From Puniceicoccaceae bacterium (GTDB lineage Bacteria; Verrucomicrobiota; Verrucomicrobiae; Opitutales; Coraliomargaritaceae), in assembly GCA_902516225.1 (NCBI GenBank), contig CABXXS010000007.1, positions 1-32,534 of the forward strand: a DNA stretch of 32,534 nt. Direction: 5' to 3'. Positions 6,301-15,236 of the stretch are shown here, piece by piece. The position numbers and the translations under genes were made by a program. The notes under the pieces are model-generated. The model made no database searches, was not told the origin of the DNA, and worked only from the letters and a program-made list of their open reading frames with translations. Within the stretch, counting starts at the first letter, position 1. Each line of letters starts with the position of its first letter.

Positions 6301-9115
6301 CTGCGATGATCTGACCGCCTGCATCGCCTGCTTCAGGTCCAAGTTCGATAATCCAGTCAGAGACTTTGAGGATATCGAGATTGTGTTCGATTACGATTAG
6401 TGAATTACCTGCATCGACTAGACCTTGTAATACGCCAATCAGGCGCTTCACATCGGCGCGGTGAAGACCAGTCGTTGGTTCGTCGATTAGTATTATGGAG
6501 TGATCTGAGGTACTTGCTGTCGATTGTTTAATCTCTAGAGGATTTGTTTTTTTCTCAGATCGCGACTGAACGCGCCCTAAATACCTCACAAGCTTTAACC
6601 GCTGAGATTCCCCGCCAGATAGAGTATTTAGGGGTTGTCCTAGCTTTAAGTAGCCTAGGCCTACATCAATCATGGGTTGCAAGCAGCGAGTAATTTTAGG
6701 ATGATCGCCAAATATTATTAGGGCATCGTCTAGGTCGAGATCGAGTATTTGAGAGATACTTTTACCATTAAATTCGATCTTAAGTACGTCGTCTTTAAAA
6801 CGTTGCCCCCCGCAGCTTTCACAAGGTACGAAGACATCGGATACGAACTGCATTTCGATACGTTCAAAACCTAGGCCAGAGCAAGTCGGGCACCGTCCTT
6901 CACCGCTATTAAAAGAAAAATGCCCTGGGCCCATCCCAGCAGATTTCGATGCCTCTAGTTGTGCAAATAGATTACGTATTACATCCCAGGCCTTACCATA
7001 GCTAGCTGGATTGGAGCGTGGTGTCTTACTAACTGGGCTTTGATCAATCAACACTACATCTGAGAGTGGAAGGGTAGACTCAATATCTTTAATTGAGGCG
7101 GGCTCTTCGACTGCGAGTCCTTTCTTCGCGAGTAAATTTTGGTAGATAACATTATTGAGCAGGGTGCTTTTTCCAGATCCGGATACACCACTGAGGCAGA
7201 CAAATCGCCTTTGTGGTATATCGATGCTGAGATCTTTCAAGTTATGCTTAGTGGCCTTACATATACTTAGAAAGGGAGTACCAACCTTCGATAGGGAAGA
7301 ATCTAGGATTGAACTTTTTGGGCGACGCTTTTTAGGAGTTGGTATCGTTTCTCTACCCGAAAGGTATCTTCCAGTAACTGTAGTGGATTGAAGAATTTTA
7401 TTATAACTTCCGCTAAAAGTCATATGCCCGCCTCGGACTCCGGGTTGGGGGCCAATCTCGATGAGATGGTCAGCGGTTCGCATTACAGCTTCATCGTGCT
7501 CTACCACTACTACCGTATTTCCTAGGCCAGTTAGTCGGCGAAGAATACCGGTGAGCCGATCCATGTCTCTTGGGTGGAGTCCGACTGAGGGTTCGTCCAG
7601 AACAAAGAGCGTATCCACTAGTGAAGAACCGATGCAGGAAGTGAGATTAACCCGCATGGTCTCACCGCCTGATAAAGTTCTAGAACTACGATCTAGAGTT
7701 AGGTATCCAAGTCCGACATCTCTTAAGAAACGCAGTCGATTTAAAATACCAATAAATGAGAAGTCCGTTTCTGGATGGTGCTTAGTGGTAGGAGAGATCG
7801 GCTGGCTCTTATCAAAGAGTGAGAGCAAATCGTTGACACTTTTCTGATAGAGTTCTGGTAGTGTCAGATTCTTCCATTTCCAGTTGAGTGATTCTGGCTG
7901 TAGGCGAGCACCTCGGCACTGCGGGCAGGTTGTATAGCTGCGGAACTTGGACAGAAAGACCCGTACATGCATACGGTAGAGCTTCTTGTTTAGCCAGTCA
8001 AAGAAACGGTTCACTCCATACCACTGGCCCGATTCTCCAGTATAGTCAGATTCGCCTTCCATAACGAATTTTAGCTCTCTATTATTTAGATCGGACCAAG
8101 GTATACTTGTCCGGATTTTATACTTTTTAGCTGCGCGTTTTAAATCGTTAAGACTCTCGCTGTAGACCTCACCTTGGAAGGAGCGAATGGCGCCGTCATT
8201 TATTGAGAGACTCTGGTCGGGTATAACTAGGTTTTTGTCGATTTCAATAATGCGACCAAACCCGCGGCATTCTGGGCAAGCACCGATTGGAGAGTTAAAT
8301 GAAAATAGAGCGGGTGTAGCTGGCCGAAAGGTATGACCATCTTTAGGGGAGCTAAGCCCGTGGGTGAATCTGGATAGTTGCTTTATTTTCTTGTCGTAGA
8401 CCTCGATGTGACCCTGTCCAAAATGAAAAGCGATTTTAAGTGCTTCAATGCCCCTCGAGCGGACCTTTTCGTTTAAGCAAGTGATCCGATCTTGGACGAC
8501 ATGGATTCTGTTTGCTTGTTTAGGAATTCTGTTCGCTTGCTCAGGGATACGAAGAATTTCATTTTTTAATATTATCCGCGTGTAGCCTTGGGCACTGAGA
8601 GACTGGAGTAATTGCCCCCATTCAAGTTTTTTAGGTCTAGTAATCGGGAAGGTAATAAGAACAGACTTTTCTGGGTACTGGCGTAGGATTTTTTGCCATA
8701 CTGATTGAGAGTTATCGTCTTTAATAATATCATTAGTCGTAGGGTCGTGTAGTTCAGCAGTATTCGCGAACCAGACTTTAAAGTAATCTGCTAATTCAGT
8801 GATCGTACCTACTGTCGAACGGGAGGTTTTTACCGTATTTGACTGGTGGATAGCGATTGAGGGACGAATGTTTTCTACGCTGCCCACTTTAGGGCGATCC
8901 AGTAACTCCATGAACTGTCGAGTGTAGGGAGAAAATGTTTCCACATAGCGTCGCTGACCTTCTGCATGTAGAGTCTCGAAAACGAGTGAGGATTTACCTG
9001 ACCCACTCAGGCCTGTCACAACAGTTAGTTTACCTATCGGTAAATCTATGTCGAAGCCTTTAAGGTTGTTCTGGCTAGCCTCACGTACTCGAATGAAATC
9101 TTTCTTAGAACGCAT
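3305..9115 (-). CDS. uvrA: Double-length excinuclease ABC subunit A (tandem UvrA-UvrA)
   Basis: UvrA is the ATPase that recognises DNA damage and loads UvrB in nucleotide excision repair. Ordinary UvrA is about 940 aa with two ABC ATPase modules; this one is 1936 aa with four. Walker A motifs start near 35, 643, 1044 and 1610; LSGGE signatures near 481, 832, 1447 and 1812; Walker B near 503, 874, 1468 and 1844. The two halves are joined by a polar Ser/Thr/Lys/Glu-rich linker (about 955-1010). Each half has a segment where the UvrB-binding domain belongs (about 130-240 and 1140-1270); the second is the more classical (APLIRGRKGHH...). C-terminal zinc modules are at C742/C745/C765/C768 and C1722/C1725/C1745/C1748. 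Oddities: the second half has a very short DNA-binding insertion, and the fourth Walker B reads LEEPT. Double-length UvrA is known in Chlamydiae and other PVC bacteria. Identity is certain; the division of labour between halves is unknown. Confidence 0.96.
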   Translation of the reverse strand: MRSKKDFIRVREASQNNLKGFDIDLPIGKLTVVTGLSGSGKSSLVFETLHAEGQRRYVETFSPYTRQFMELLDRPKVGSVENIRPSIAIHQSNTVKTSRSTVGTITELADYFKVWFANTAELHDPTTNDIIKDDNSQSVWQKILRQYPEKSVLITFPITRPKKLEWGQLLQSLSAQGYTRIILKNEILRIPEQANRIPKQANRIHVVQDRITCLNEKVRSRGIEALKIAFHFGQGHIEVYDKKIKQLSRFTHGLSSPKDGHTFRPATPALFSFNSPIGACPECRGFGRIIEIDKNLVIPDQSLSINDGAIRSFQGEVYSESLNDLKRAAKKYKIRTSIPWSDLNNRELKFVMEGESDYTGESGQWYGVNRFFDWLNKKLYRMHVRVFLSKFRSYTTCPQCRGARLQPESLNWKWKNLTLPELYQKSVNDLLSLFDKSQPISPTTKHHPETDFSFIGILNRLRFLRDVGLGYLTLDRSSRTLSGGETMRVNLTSCIGSSLVDTLFVLDEPSVGLHPRDMDRLTGILRRLTGLGNTVVVVEHDEAVMRTADHLIEIGPQPGVRGGHMTFSGSYNKILQSTTVTGRYLSGRETIPTPKKRRPKSSILDSSLSKVGTPFLSICKATKHNLKDLSIDIPQRRFVCLSGVSGSGKSTLLNNVIYQNLLAKKGLAVEEPASIKDIESTLPLSDVVLIDQSPVSKTPRSNPASYGKAWDVIRNLFAQLEASKSAGMGPGHFSFNSGEGRCPTCSGLGFERIEMQFVSDVFVPCESCGGQRFKDDVLKIEFNGKSISQILDLDLDDALIIFGDHPKITRCLQPMIDVGLGYLKLGQPLNTLSGGESQRLKLVRYLGRVQSRSEKKTNPLEIKQSTASTSDHSIILIDEPTTGLHRADVKRLIGVLQGLVDAGNSLIVIEHNLDILKVSDWIIELGPEAGDAGGQIIAEGTPEQITNIVCETAPYLSEVLDENRYKKSKGAENKSEITTTKTEQLIPNKGSSPTEESNFCSTQSPLVISSSAYPETLNIQGARENNLKNISTKIPHNKTTVITGVSGSGKSTLAFDIIFAEGQRRFMESMSAYARQFVEQMPRADVDELIGIAPTVAIEQRVTKGTRKSTVATITEVAQYLRLLYARIGIQHSPNTGEAVVKQSFAELIKRLKNFLKEHRTIDGKFEVGSKSFNVLHLCAPLIRGRKGHHEPLANWARDRGYEALRINGRIIAIEQFKKLDRYKEHDIDLIITEIKADRSQSSKQLNTSLETALKLGKGSAFIMDEQGKRVIWFSTERTDFTTGEAFPELDPKHFSWNSPRGWCPTCRGFGQVFDWMTTEDEKMVDHLDECADGEICPDCHGSRLNLVSRSVKLPLKKQSASKKRKIQSNSASNLPIPAFEVPDSASLPELLALTPSGLINTLSLIKTTPRTQSILQELLPEIEERMHFMNRVGLGYLSLDRATATLSGGEAQRIRLAAQLGSNLSGVLYVLDEPSIGLHARDNAKLLDSMDKLRTRGNTLVIVEHNEATMRRANKIIDLGPGAGIHGGEIVASGTISQIKKSEKSLTGKYLREKMLHPLRGQYRALPEPWSSRRRKAKDQWIALEGAALRNLKGFDIQIPKQRLSVVCGVSGAGKSTLIRDLLKPLVEAAVYHKDPKLSSKSKNSPFFLDHSPFRSLSNAEDIRKVIEFDQSPIGKTPRSTPATYIGAFDIIRNIFSLLPEAKVRGYTAGSFSFNTKGGRCETCKGAGRVKLEMSFMPDTYLTCDDCNGRRYGTELEDVRWNGKSIADVLNMSFEVAAEFFSFHTQLSGLMQLMVETGLGYIKLGQYSPTLSGGEAQRLKLVSELAKGMPSYKERQYNKGRGNLYILEEPTIGLHTSDVVRLIELLHRLVDKGHTVIVIEHHLEVIADADYIIEIGPNGGNDGGQILYQGDLAGLKNCKESSTAPFLGPSFTKCN
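8504..8545 (-). repeat. 21-bp in-frame tandem duplication inside uvrA
   Basis: Two adjacent 21-bp units (8504-8524 and 8525-8545) match at 17 of 21 positions. On the coding strand they encode RIPEQAN and RIPKQAN (residues 189-202), and the next two residues (RI) start a third unit. The duplication lies in the region equivalent to the UvrB-binding domain of the first UvrA half and keeps the frame. Nothing similar is seen in the second half. Confidence 0.85.
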
Positions 9116-9263
9116 TAAACATAAGAAATGGGTGGTCTACAAAAAGGTCGAAGCACAGAAGCAATTATTAAAGAGATTTTTCACTTTTTCCTTACTTCGT
9201 AATCTACAGTTCGCTTTCTATCGTTCAATTGTTTGCGTAAGATATCCTATAAAATCTTATAAA

Positions 9264-10688
9264 TTATGGCTTTAGAATGTGTAGGTTAGCCATGGAAATC
9301 CCGCTGAGCATAGCGCCGACAATACCCAGAAAGCCTTGGTCCGTCCCAGCGATATAGAGATTATCTAAGTGAGTACGGCCGTCTTTCATCTTCTTTGGTG
9401 CCCCGTAGATGGCGCCGTTTAAGTGACCGGTATATTTACGTACAGTTCGTGGCGTAAACATGTCTTGTGCAATACTTTGCACGTTAATATCTAGTTCCGA
9501 TTCGGGGAGTAAGCCCAAGGTAACTTTCTGCATTTGGTCGTACCAATAGGATTTCTTATCGAGGTATTCCTCCTCGGGTAGCGCACACCATTTATCGTGG
9601 TTGGCCATAGCTGTAACACGGAGGAATCCCTCATCTAGTTGGCGGCCATCCTCATATTGATAGTTATTGGGAAAGCAAATGACACCGCTGGTCGGATCAA
9701 CAAGGCCATCGTCTACTCGGGCGTAGTGAAAACGCTCGCGTGTATTAAAAAAAATAATGGTGTCGTTCCATCCGAAATCGGCGGGTTGTCTATCTAGCAC
9801 GGTGATTGTCTCTGTAAAACCGAGTTGCCCAATATTTTCGCTGTTGGCGTCGGATGGTTGATCGTCACAAAGGCGGGTGGTTTCGACAGCACCGGCAGTG
9901 GATAGGATCTTCTCAGCAGTGATTGTGACTCCACTCTCGAGTTCTAGTGCGGTAGCTTTACCCGAATTGGTATGTATCTTACGGACACCACAACGCATTT
10001 TTCTGACGCCGCCTAGCGAGCGATACTTTTTCTCTAGCAGCCTAATAATCACGCGCACACCGTCGAAGGGTCGAGCGAATCCCTCGAAGAAAAGAGAGCG
10101 AAACATAATAGCAAACTGACCGTAGTCCATGTCATGTTCTTGTGCGCTGCCATAGTACATAACTGGGCAGAAGATCATATCCTCCAATAGAGGATCGGTA
10201 ATATGCCTTTGTACCGACTCTCGCGCAGAAGTGGGGATGGAGCCTAGATTAAACGCGTCTAGTGAGCGGACTTCCTCAGCAAGGGAGCGAAATCCATCTA
10301 TTTGTGCTGGGAAGCAACGGGCAACCTCGGATTCAAGTAAAGTAAAATCATTATCGAACCTTATTTGACAACTAGGGAAGTGTATACGGGAACCGTTTTG
10401 TGGGCAAAGATCGAGTTCGTCATAGGAAATACGCAACTGGCGTAGCAGTTTGCTAAGTGGTGTACCCTTAGTACCCTTAGGTACGTAGTTAGTCATGGCG
10501 TGAAGACCAACATCAAACTTGCGGCCAGCCTGACTATAAAATGAGTTTAGACCGCCAGAGGCCTTATGCTGTTCCAAGACGATAACTTTTTTACCTGCTA
10601 GCGCCAGACGTATGCCAGCTGCAAGTCCAGCCATACCCGCGCCAATGATGACGGCTTCAAAGTGTTCATTATCTGCAGGTCTGGACAT
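9264..10688 (-). CDS. FAD-dependent oxidoreductase, CrtISO / phytoene desaturase-like
   Basis: A 474-residue flavoprotein of the amine-oxidase / phytoene-desaturase superfamily. The N-terminal Rossmann fold shows GAGMAG (16-21) with the acidic residue E39 at the end of the second strand (KVIVLEQ), followed by GGLNSF and FDVGLHAM. The C-terminal FAD motif is NLYIAGTDQG...VGAMLSG, typical of carotenoid isomerase and desaturase relatives. There is no signal peptide. Its neighbours on the same strand are an acyl carrier protein and a ketosynthase rather than carotenoid genes, so the substrate may be an acyl or polyene chain on ACP instead of a carotenoid; this is inference. A terminator separates it from the acp gene, so it probably also has its own promoter. 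The exact reaction is not assigned. Confidence 0.82.
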   Translation of the reverse strand: MSRPADNEHFEAVIIGAGMAGLAAGIRLALAGKKVIVLEQHKASGGLNSFYSQAGRKFDVGLHAMTNYVPKGTKGTPLSKLLRQLRISYDELDLCPQNGSRIHFPSCQIRFDNDFTLLESEVARCFPAQIDGFRSLAEEVRSLDAFNLGSIPTSARESVQRHITDPLLEDMIFCPVMYYGSAQEHDMDYGQFAIMFRSLFFEGFARPFDGVRVIIRLLEKKYRSLGGVRKMRCGVRKIHTNSGKATALELESGVTITAEKILSTAGAVETTRLCDDQPSDANSENIGQLGFTETITVLDRQPADFGWNDTIIFFNTRERFHYARVDDGLVDPTSGVICFPNNYQYEDGRQLDEGFLRVTAMANHDKWCALPEEEYLDKKSYWYDQMQKVTLGLLPESELDINVQSIAQDMFTPRTVRKYTGHLNGAIYGAPKKMKDGRTHLDNLYIAGTDQGFLGIVGAMLSGISMANLHILKP

Positions 10689-10742
10689 AAGAAAGAAGCC
10701 GATCAGAGGTCATGGCGAGAGCAAGTATGTCTGCGTTATCCA

Positions 10743-10770
10743 ATATTACTAGTACCCTCTAAGTGGTAAA
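10743..10770 (-). promoter_or_regulatory. Candidate promoter of the FAD oxidoreductase gene
   Basis: On the minus strand TTTACC (10770-10765) and TAATAT (10748-10743) are separated by 16 bp, resembling a sigma-70 promoter. It lies between the acp terminator and the oxidoreductase start codon, leaving a leader of roughly 50 nt. The -35 match is only partial. Confidence 0.3.
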
Positions 10771-10795
10771 AATCTTGCTGGTGCGTCGTTTTCAT

Positions 10796-10827
10796 AAAAA
10801 AGCAACGGTGCAATCCGTTGCTTTTTT
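10796..10827 (-). terminator. Symmetrical intrinsic terminator downstream of the acp gene
   Basis: A perfect 8-bp stem (AGCAACGG / CCGTTGCT) with a 6-nt loop has A-runs before it and T-runs after it, so it can act in either direction. The only gene reading into it is the minus-strand acp, whose stop codon is 22 bp away. It therefore divides the ketosynthase-acp unit from the oxidoreductase gene. Confidence 0.85.
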
Positions 10828-10849
10828 GCTGTAGCAGAACAGATGGCTA

Positions 10850-11098
10850 CTACGTATTAAATTTTGGAGTAAGGTATTCGCCACAACTGTCAAGGGAAGC
10901 TAGTTTAGGGTAGTCTGCCTCGGGCACCTCGATGCCGTGTTGTTTGCGCAATTCCATAACGATATCTAAAAAATCCATGGAATCGAGGTCCATTTGATCG
11001 CGTAAATTTAAGTCACTCTTTAGCCCAGTCGTGTCTTCGTCGGGCGCAATTTCTTTAATGATTTCGATTACGATTTGTTTTACTTGGTCTTCGGTCAT
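10850..11098 (-). CDS. Acyl carrier protein (specialised, non-AcpP type)
   Basis: An 82-residue ACP that carries acyl chains on a 4'-phosphopantetheine arm. The attachment site is Ser40 in the LDSMDFL context; housekeeping AcpP normally reads GADSLDTVEL. The helix III region VPEADYPKLASLDSCGEYL, with its EADY segment, is typical of ACPs dedicated to secondary or special pathways rather than bulk fatty acid synthesis. It starts 26 bp after the ketosynthase stop codon on the same strand, so the two form an operon and probably work as a pair. An intrinsic terminator follows. The ACP fold is certain; the pathway is inferred from its neighbours only. Confidence 0.92.
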   Translation of the reverse strand: MTEDQVKQIVIEIIKEIAPDEDTTGLKSDLNLRDQMDLDSMDFLDIVMELRKQHGIEVPEADYPKLASLDSCGEYLTPKFNT

Positions 11099-11124
11099 GA
11101 TTTTATAAATAAGTGCAGTAAGTA

Positions 11125-12363
<1,239 letters not shown>

Positions 12364-12507
12364 AAATAGCGAATATGGATACCACGCTAAGAGGTAAGTC
12401 TGTCAATAGCGTAAAAGTTCTTATAAAGAGCAATTTAGAATTTGTTCTATTATATAATTACGATTTTTTTAGTTTGAATCGTTAGATGGACAATTTAAGT
12501 GTACCCT
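12364..12507. promoter_or_regulatory. Divergent control region between the ketosynthase gene and galE
   Basis: This gap must hold start signals for both directions. A perfect 10-bp palindrome ATTATATAAT (12449-12458) reads as TATAAT on both strands, so overlapping divergent -10 boxes are possible; it lies about 50 bp before galE. No good -35 partner was found for it. On the minus strand a perfect TTGACA (12406-12401) lies about 40 bp before the ketosynthase ATG, with TATCCA 19 bp downstream as a poor -10. Exact start sites cannot be fixed from sequence. Confidence 0.4.
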
Positions 12508-13497
12508 ATGAATGTATTAGTTGTAGGGGGTGCTGGTTATATTGGCAGTCATTGTGTGTGCCAATTACTTGCTGCAGGTCATCGTCCTGTTGTGGTAGAT
12601 AATCTTGTATTTGGTCATCGATCAGCAGTCAAAAGCGATGTGCCATTCTATGATTGTGACATTGGTAACTCGAAAGCTATTGGTCAGATACTTCGTGAAG
12701 AGTCAATCGAGTTGGTGATGCATTTTGCTGCCTTCGCATATGTCGGCGAGTCGGTCAACGACCCTAGAAAGTACTATGAGAATAATTTTGTGGCCACCCT
12801 ACGTCTGCTTGAGGCTATGCTCGATAATGGAGTCAAGAAATTCGTCTTTTCTTCAACCTGTGCCACTTACGGGGAACCAGATGCTCTACCGATGCTAGAG
12901 ACCCTAGCGCAAGAACCTATAAATCCCTACGGCCAGACTAAGCTAGATGTAGAAAACTGTCTTAAAGCTTTCGCACGAGCATACGAACTCAGTTTTGCCG
13001 CTTTCCGCTACTTTAATGCTGCTGGGGCCTCTGAGGATGGTAGTATAGGAGAAGACCATGATCCAGAGACACATCTTATTCCACTAGTTATTGATGCCGC
13101 TACAGGTCGGCGTGAGCATATTAAGATCTTCGGTACAGACTACGATACGCCTGATGGAACTTGCCTGCGAGACTACATACATGTTAATGATCTCTCTCGT
13201 GCTCACATTGCAGTTTTTGATAAGCTCAAGGAGCCTGGCAGTTCATACTTTTACAATCTTGGAACAGGCAAGCCCAGTTCAGTGCGTGAGATTATAAACG
13301 TAGTCGAGGCAGTTACGGGTTTGAAAGTGCCTGTAATCGAAGGCGCTCGTCGGGTAGGGGATTCTCCCGCACTCTACGCAGATTCGAGTAAGGCTCAAAA
13401 AGAGCTAGGTTGGGAAATTCAGTATACAGATATTGAAGGCATTATCGAGACTGCTTGGCGTTGGCATCAGGCGCACCCTATGGGTTACGGGGATTAA
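12508..13497 (+). CDS. galE: UDP-glucose 4-epimerase
   Basis: GalE interconverts UDP-glucose and UDP-galactose with tightly bound NAD+, supplying galactose for surface polysaccharide and glycan synthesis. The extended short-chain dehydrogenase signature is complete: NAD motif GGAGYIGSH at the very N-terminus, FSSTCATYGEP with the catalytic Ser/Thr, NPYGQTK with the Tyr-x3-Lys pair, FRYFNAAGA, and LRDYIHVNDL. I chose ATG 12508 because family members begin with M-x-VLVVGGAGYIG. A GTG at 12499 would add only three residues. Neither start has a clear Shine-Dalgarno sequence. The gene is transcribed divergently from the ketosynthase gene and lies 194 bp before an efflux operon. Length (329 aa) is normal. 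Confidence 0.95.
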   Translation: MNVLVVGGAGYIGSHCVCQLLAAGHRPVVVDNLVFGHRSAVKSDVPFYDCDIGNSKAIGQILREESIELVMHFAAFAYVGESVNDPRKYYENNFVATLRLLEAMLDNGVKKFVFSSTCATYGEPDALPMLETLAQEPINPYGQTKLDVENCLKAFARAYELSFAAFRYFNAAGASEDGSIGEDHDPETHLIPLVIDAATGRREHIKIFGTDYDTPDGTCLRDYIHVNDLSRAHIAVFDKLKEPGSSYFYNLGTGKPSSVREIINVVEAVTGLKVPVIEGARRVGDSPALYADSSKAQKELGWEIQYTDIEGIIETAWRWHQAHPMGYGD

Positions 13498-13691
13498 TTT
13501 CTCATAGGTAGTATACTGGGTGTTAAGTATTGTATCGAATCGTCGCTGAATTATTTAACACAGTTGAGGTAATACTCCTAGATACCTCGTATGATAACTT
13601 GATAATGCAATATTCTACTACAACCTTTCTTAGTAATGAGACTATAGGATGATTGATTTTTCGCATATTATGCTCTCTTTCTTAAGCTGCA

Positions 13692-15236
13692 ATGCAGAAC
13701 CCCTTACCTAAATCTTTATTATTATTACTTAGTTTGTGCGGATACTTGCCTGCAGAATCAAAGAAACTATCTCTGCAGGAAGCTATTAACTCTGCTGTTG
13801 AGCATAATTTGGGTATACGAATTGCCGCGTTTGCTTCAGCCAATGCAATGGACTCGGTGCAGATTGAGTCTGCAGCGTTTGATGCTGAGTTTTTTGGTTC
13901 TTTCTCTTCTCAGGCACGACAATCAGCGGCTGCAAATAGTGCGCTTGATTCGGCTCAAGTTCCTGAAAGTGATAGCCGTCGTGCCCGCTTGGGGGTGGAT
14001 AAACGCTTTGCTACGGGGACTACTGCAACAGTAAAATCCTCGATTAATCGCAGTGATTCGAATAATAATGCAGTACGTAATCCAGACTATGGCGCAGATG
14101 TTAGTTTACTAATCCGGCAGCCTTTACTGAAAGGCGCTTGGAAGGAGGTTAACCTTGCTCCGTTAGCGCGCGCTAAGGTGAACGTGGAACGTTCTCTTTT
14201 TGAACTGCGCTCCGACGTACTAGACCTCTTATTGGAAACTGAAATTGCATATTGGAACCTCGCTTATGCTAGAGCAGACTCTGCTCTTATTTCTTCGAGT
14301 CTTGCTCTAGCTCAAAATTTACTAGACGAGAACCTCGAACGCGAACGCCTTGGTATAATCACTCCTCTCGAAGTGCTACAAGCTGAGGCTGAGGTATTAA
14401 ATCGTCAGGAAAATATTATTCAGGCGGAACGTGTTATTGAAGATGCCGAAGATAGTCTTCGGCGTTACATGGGGCAGACAGACCTTCTAGGTGAGGTTGC
14501 AGAGAGTATATTTGTATCTAACTTACCCGAAACGCTCGAAGCACTTCGTCCGATGGAAGAAGTGTTAAATGACAGCTTACTCAGTGACGCTGATGCTAAA
14601 GCTCAGGAGAGGCGCATTGAAATAGAGCGTATCAACCGTGTCATTGCTCAGGATGCTACTCGTAGTGATTTGGACCTGACTGCTGGTATTAGTTACCTAG
14701 GCAGAGATAATGATGGGCAGGGCGCCTACAGAGGAGCTTACAATAGGGATGGCTATGACTGGAATGTTGGCTTAGAAGTACGTATTCCCTGGGGCTTTCG
14801 TGAATCACGAGCCCGCGCTCGCCAAGCATCTCGTAACCTTGAAAAGGCCTCGCTACAGTTATATGATATTAAGCAAGAAAAAGCTCTTGCTGCTCGCAGT
14901 GCGTGGCGATCCGCTAGAACAGGCCTCAAACGAATCGAGGTTACGCGTGCTGCAATGAAAATAAATGAAAATGCTTTCCAACAAGAACACGCTCGTTATG
15001 GATCTGGCTTAGTCGCCTACCGTAGTGTACTGGAAGCTCAGCGTGATTTTGACCTGGCTAAGAGTAAGTACCTACAGTCTCTTATTGAAAGTCTGCGCGC
15101 CGTAGTGCGCCTTGGTCGTGTCGATGGCACTTTGCTCGCTCGTAATGGCTTTACTTGGAACATTACTAAAACTCACTCTAAATTCACAACGCCGCAGACA
15201 GAACCGCTGGTAAAACCTCTTACTGAATTACCATGA
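13692..15236 (+). CDS. TolC-type outer membrane efflux protein
   Basis: The outer membrane channel of a tripartite exporter. A signal peptide is visible (Lys followed by a Leu-rich core, ending near residue 20 at LPAES). Then comes the usual outer-membrane-efflux (OEP) layout: LSLQEAINSAVEHNLGIRI opens the first repeat, with long helical segments rich in Ala, Glu, Arg and Leu around 180-250 and 370-470 that would form the periplasmic tunnel. The beta-strand insertions fall around 90-140 and 325-365. At 514 aa it is slightly longer than E. coli TolC. Its last four bases overlap the next gene (ATGA), tying it to the membrane fusion, ATPase and permease genes downstream. The substrate cannot be inferred. 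Confidence 0.9.
   Translation: MQNPLPKSLLLLLSLCGYLPAESKKLSLQEAINSAVEHNLGIRIAAFASANAMDSVQIESAAFDAEFFGSFSSQARQSAAANSALDSAQVPESDSRRARLGVDKRFATGTTATVKSSINRSDSNNNAVRNPDYGADVSLLIRQPLLKGAWKEVNLAPLARAKVNVERSLFELRSDVLDLLLETEIAYWNLAYARADSALISSSLALAQNLLDENLERERLGIITPLEVLQAEAEVLNRQENIIQAERVIEDAEDSLRRYMGQTDLLGEVAESIFVSNLPETLEALRPMEEVLNDSLLSDADAKAQERRIEIERINRVIAQDATRSDLDLTAGISYLGRDNDGQGAYRGAYNRDGYDWNVGLEVRIPWGFRESRARARQASRNLEKASLQLYDIKQEKALAARSAWRSARTGLKRIEVTRAAMKINENAFQQEHARYGSGLVAYRSVLEAQRDFDLAKSKYLQSLIESLRAVVRLGRVDGTLLARNGFTWNITKTHSKFTTPQTEPLVKPLTELP

Noticed and set aside
9116..9263. LexA/SOS box upstream of uvrA
   Set aside because: The minus strand has GAAC twice, but 10 bp apart rather than the 7 bp of the alphaproteobacterial type. 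Neither CTGT-N8-ACAG nor GAAC-N4-GTTC is present.
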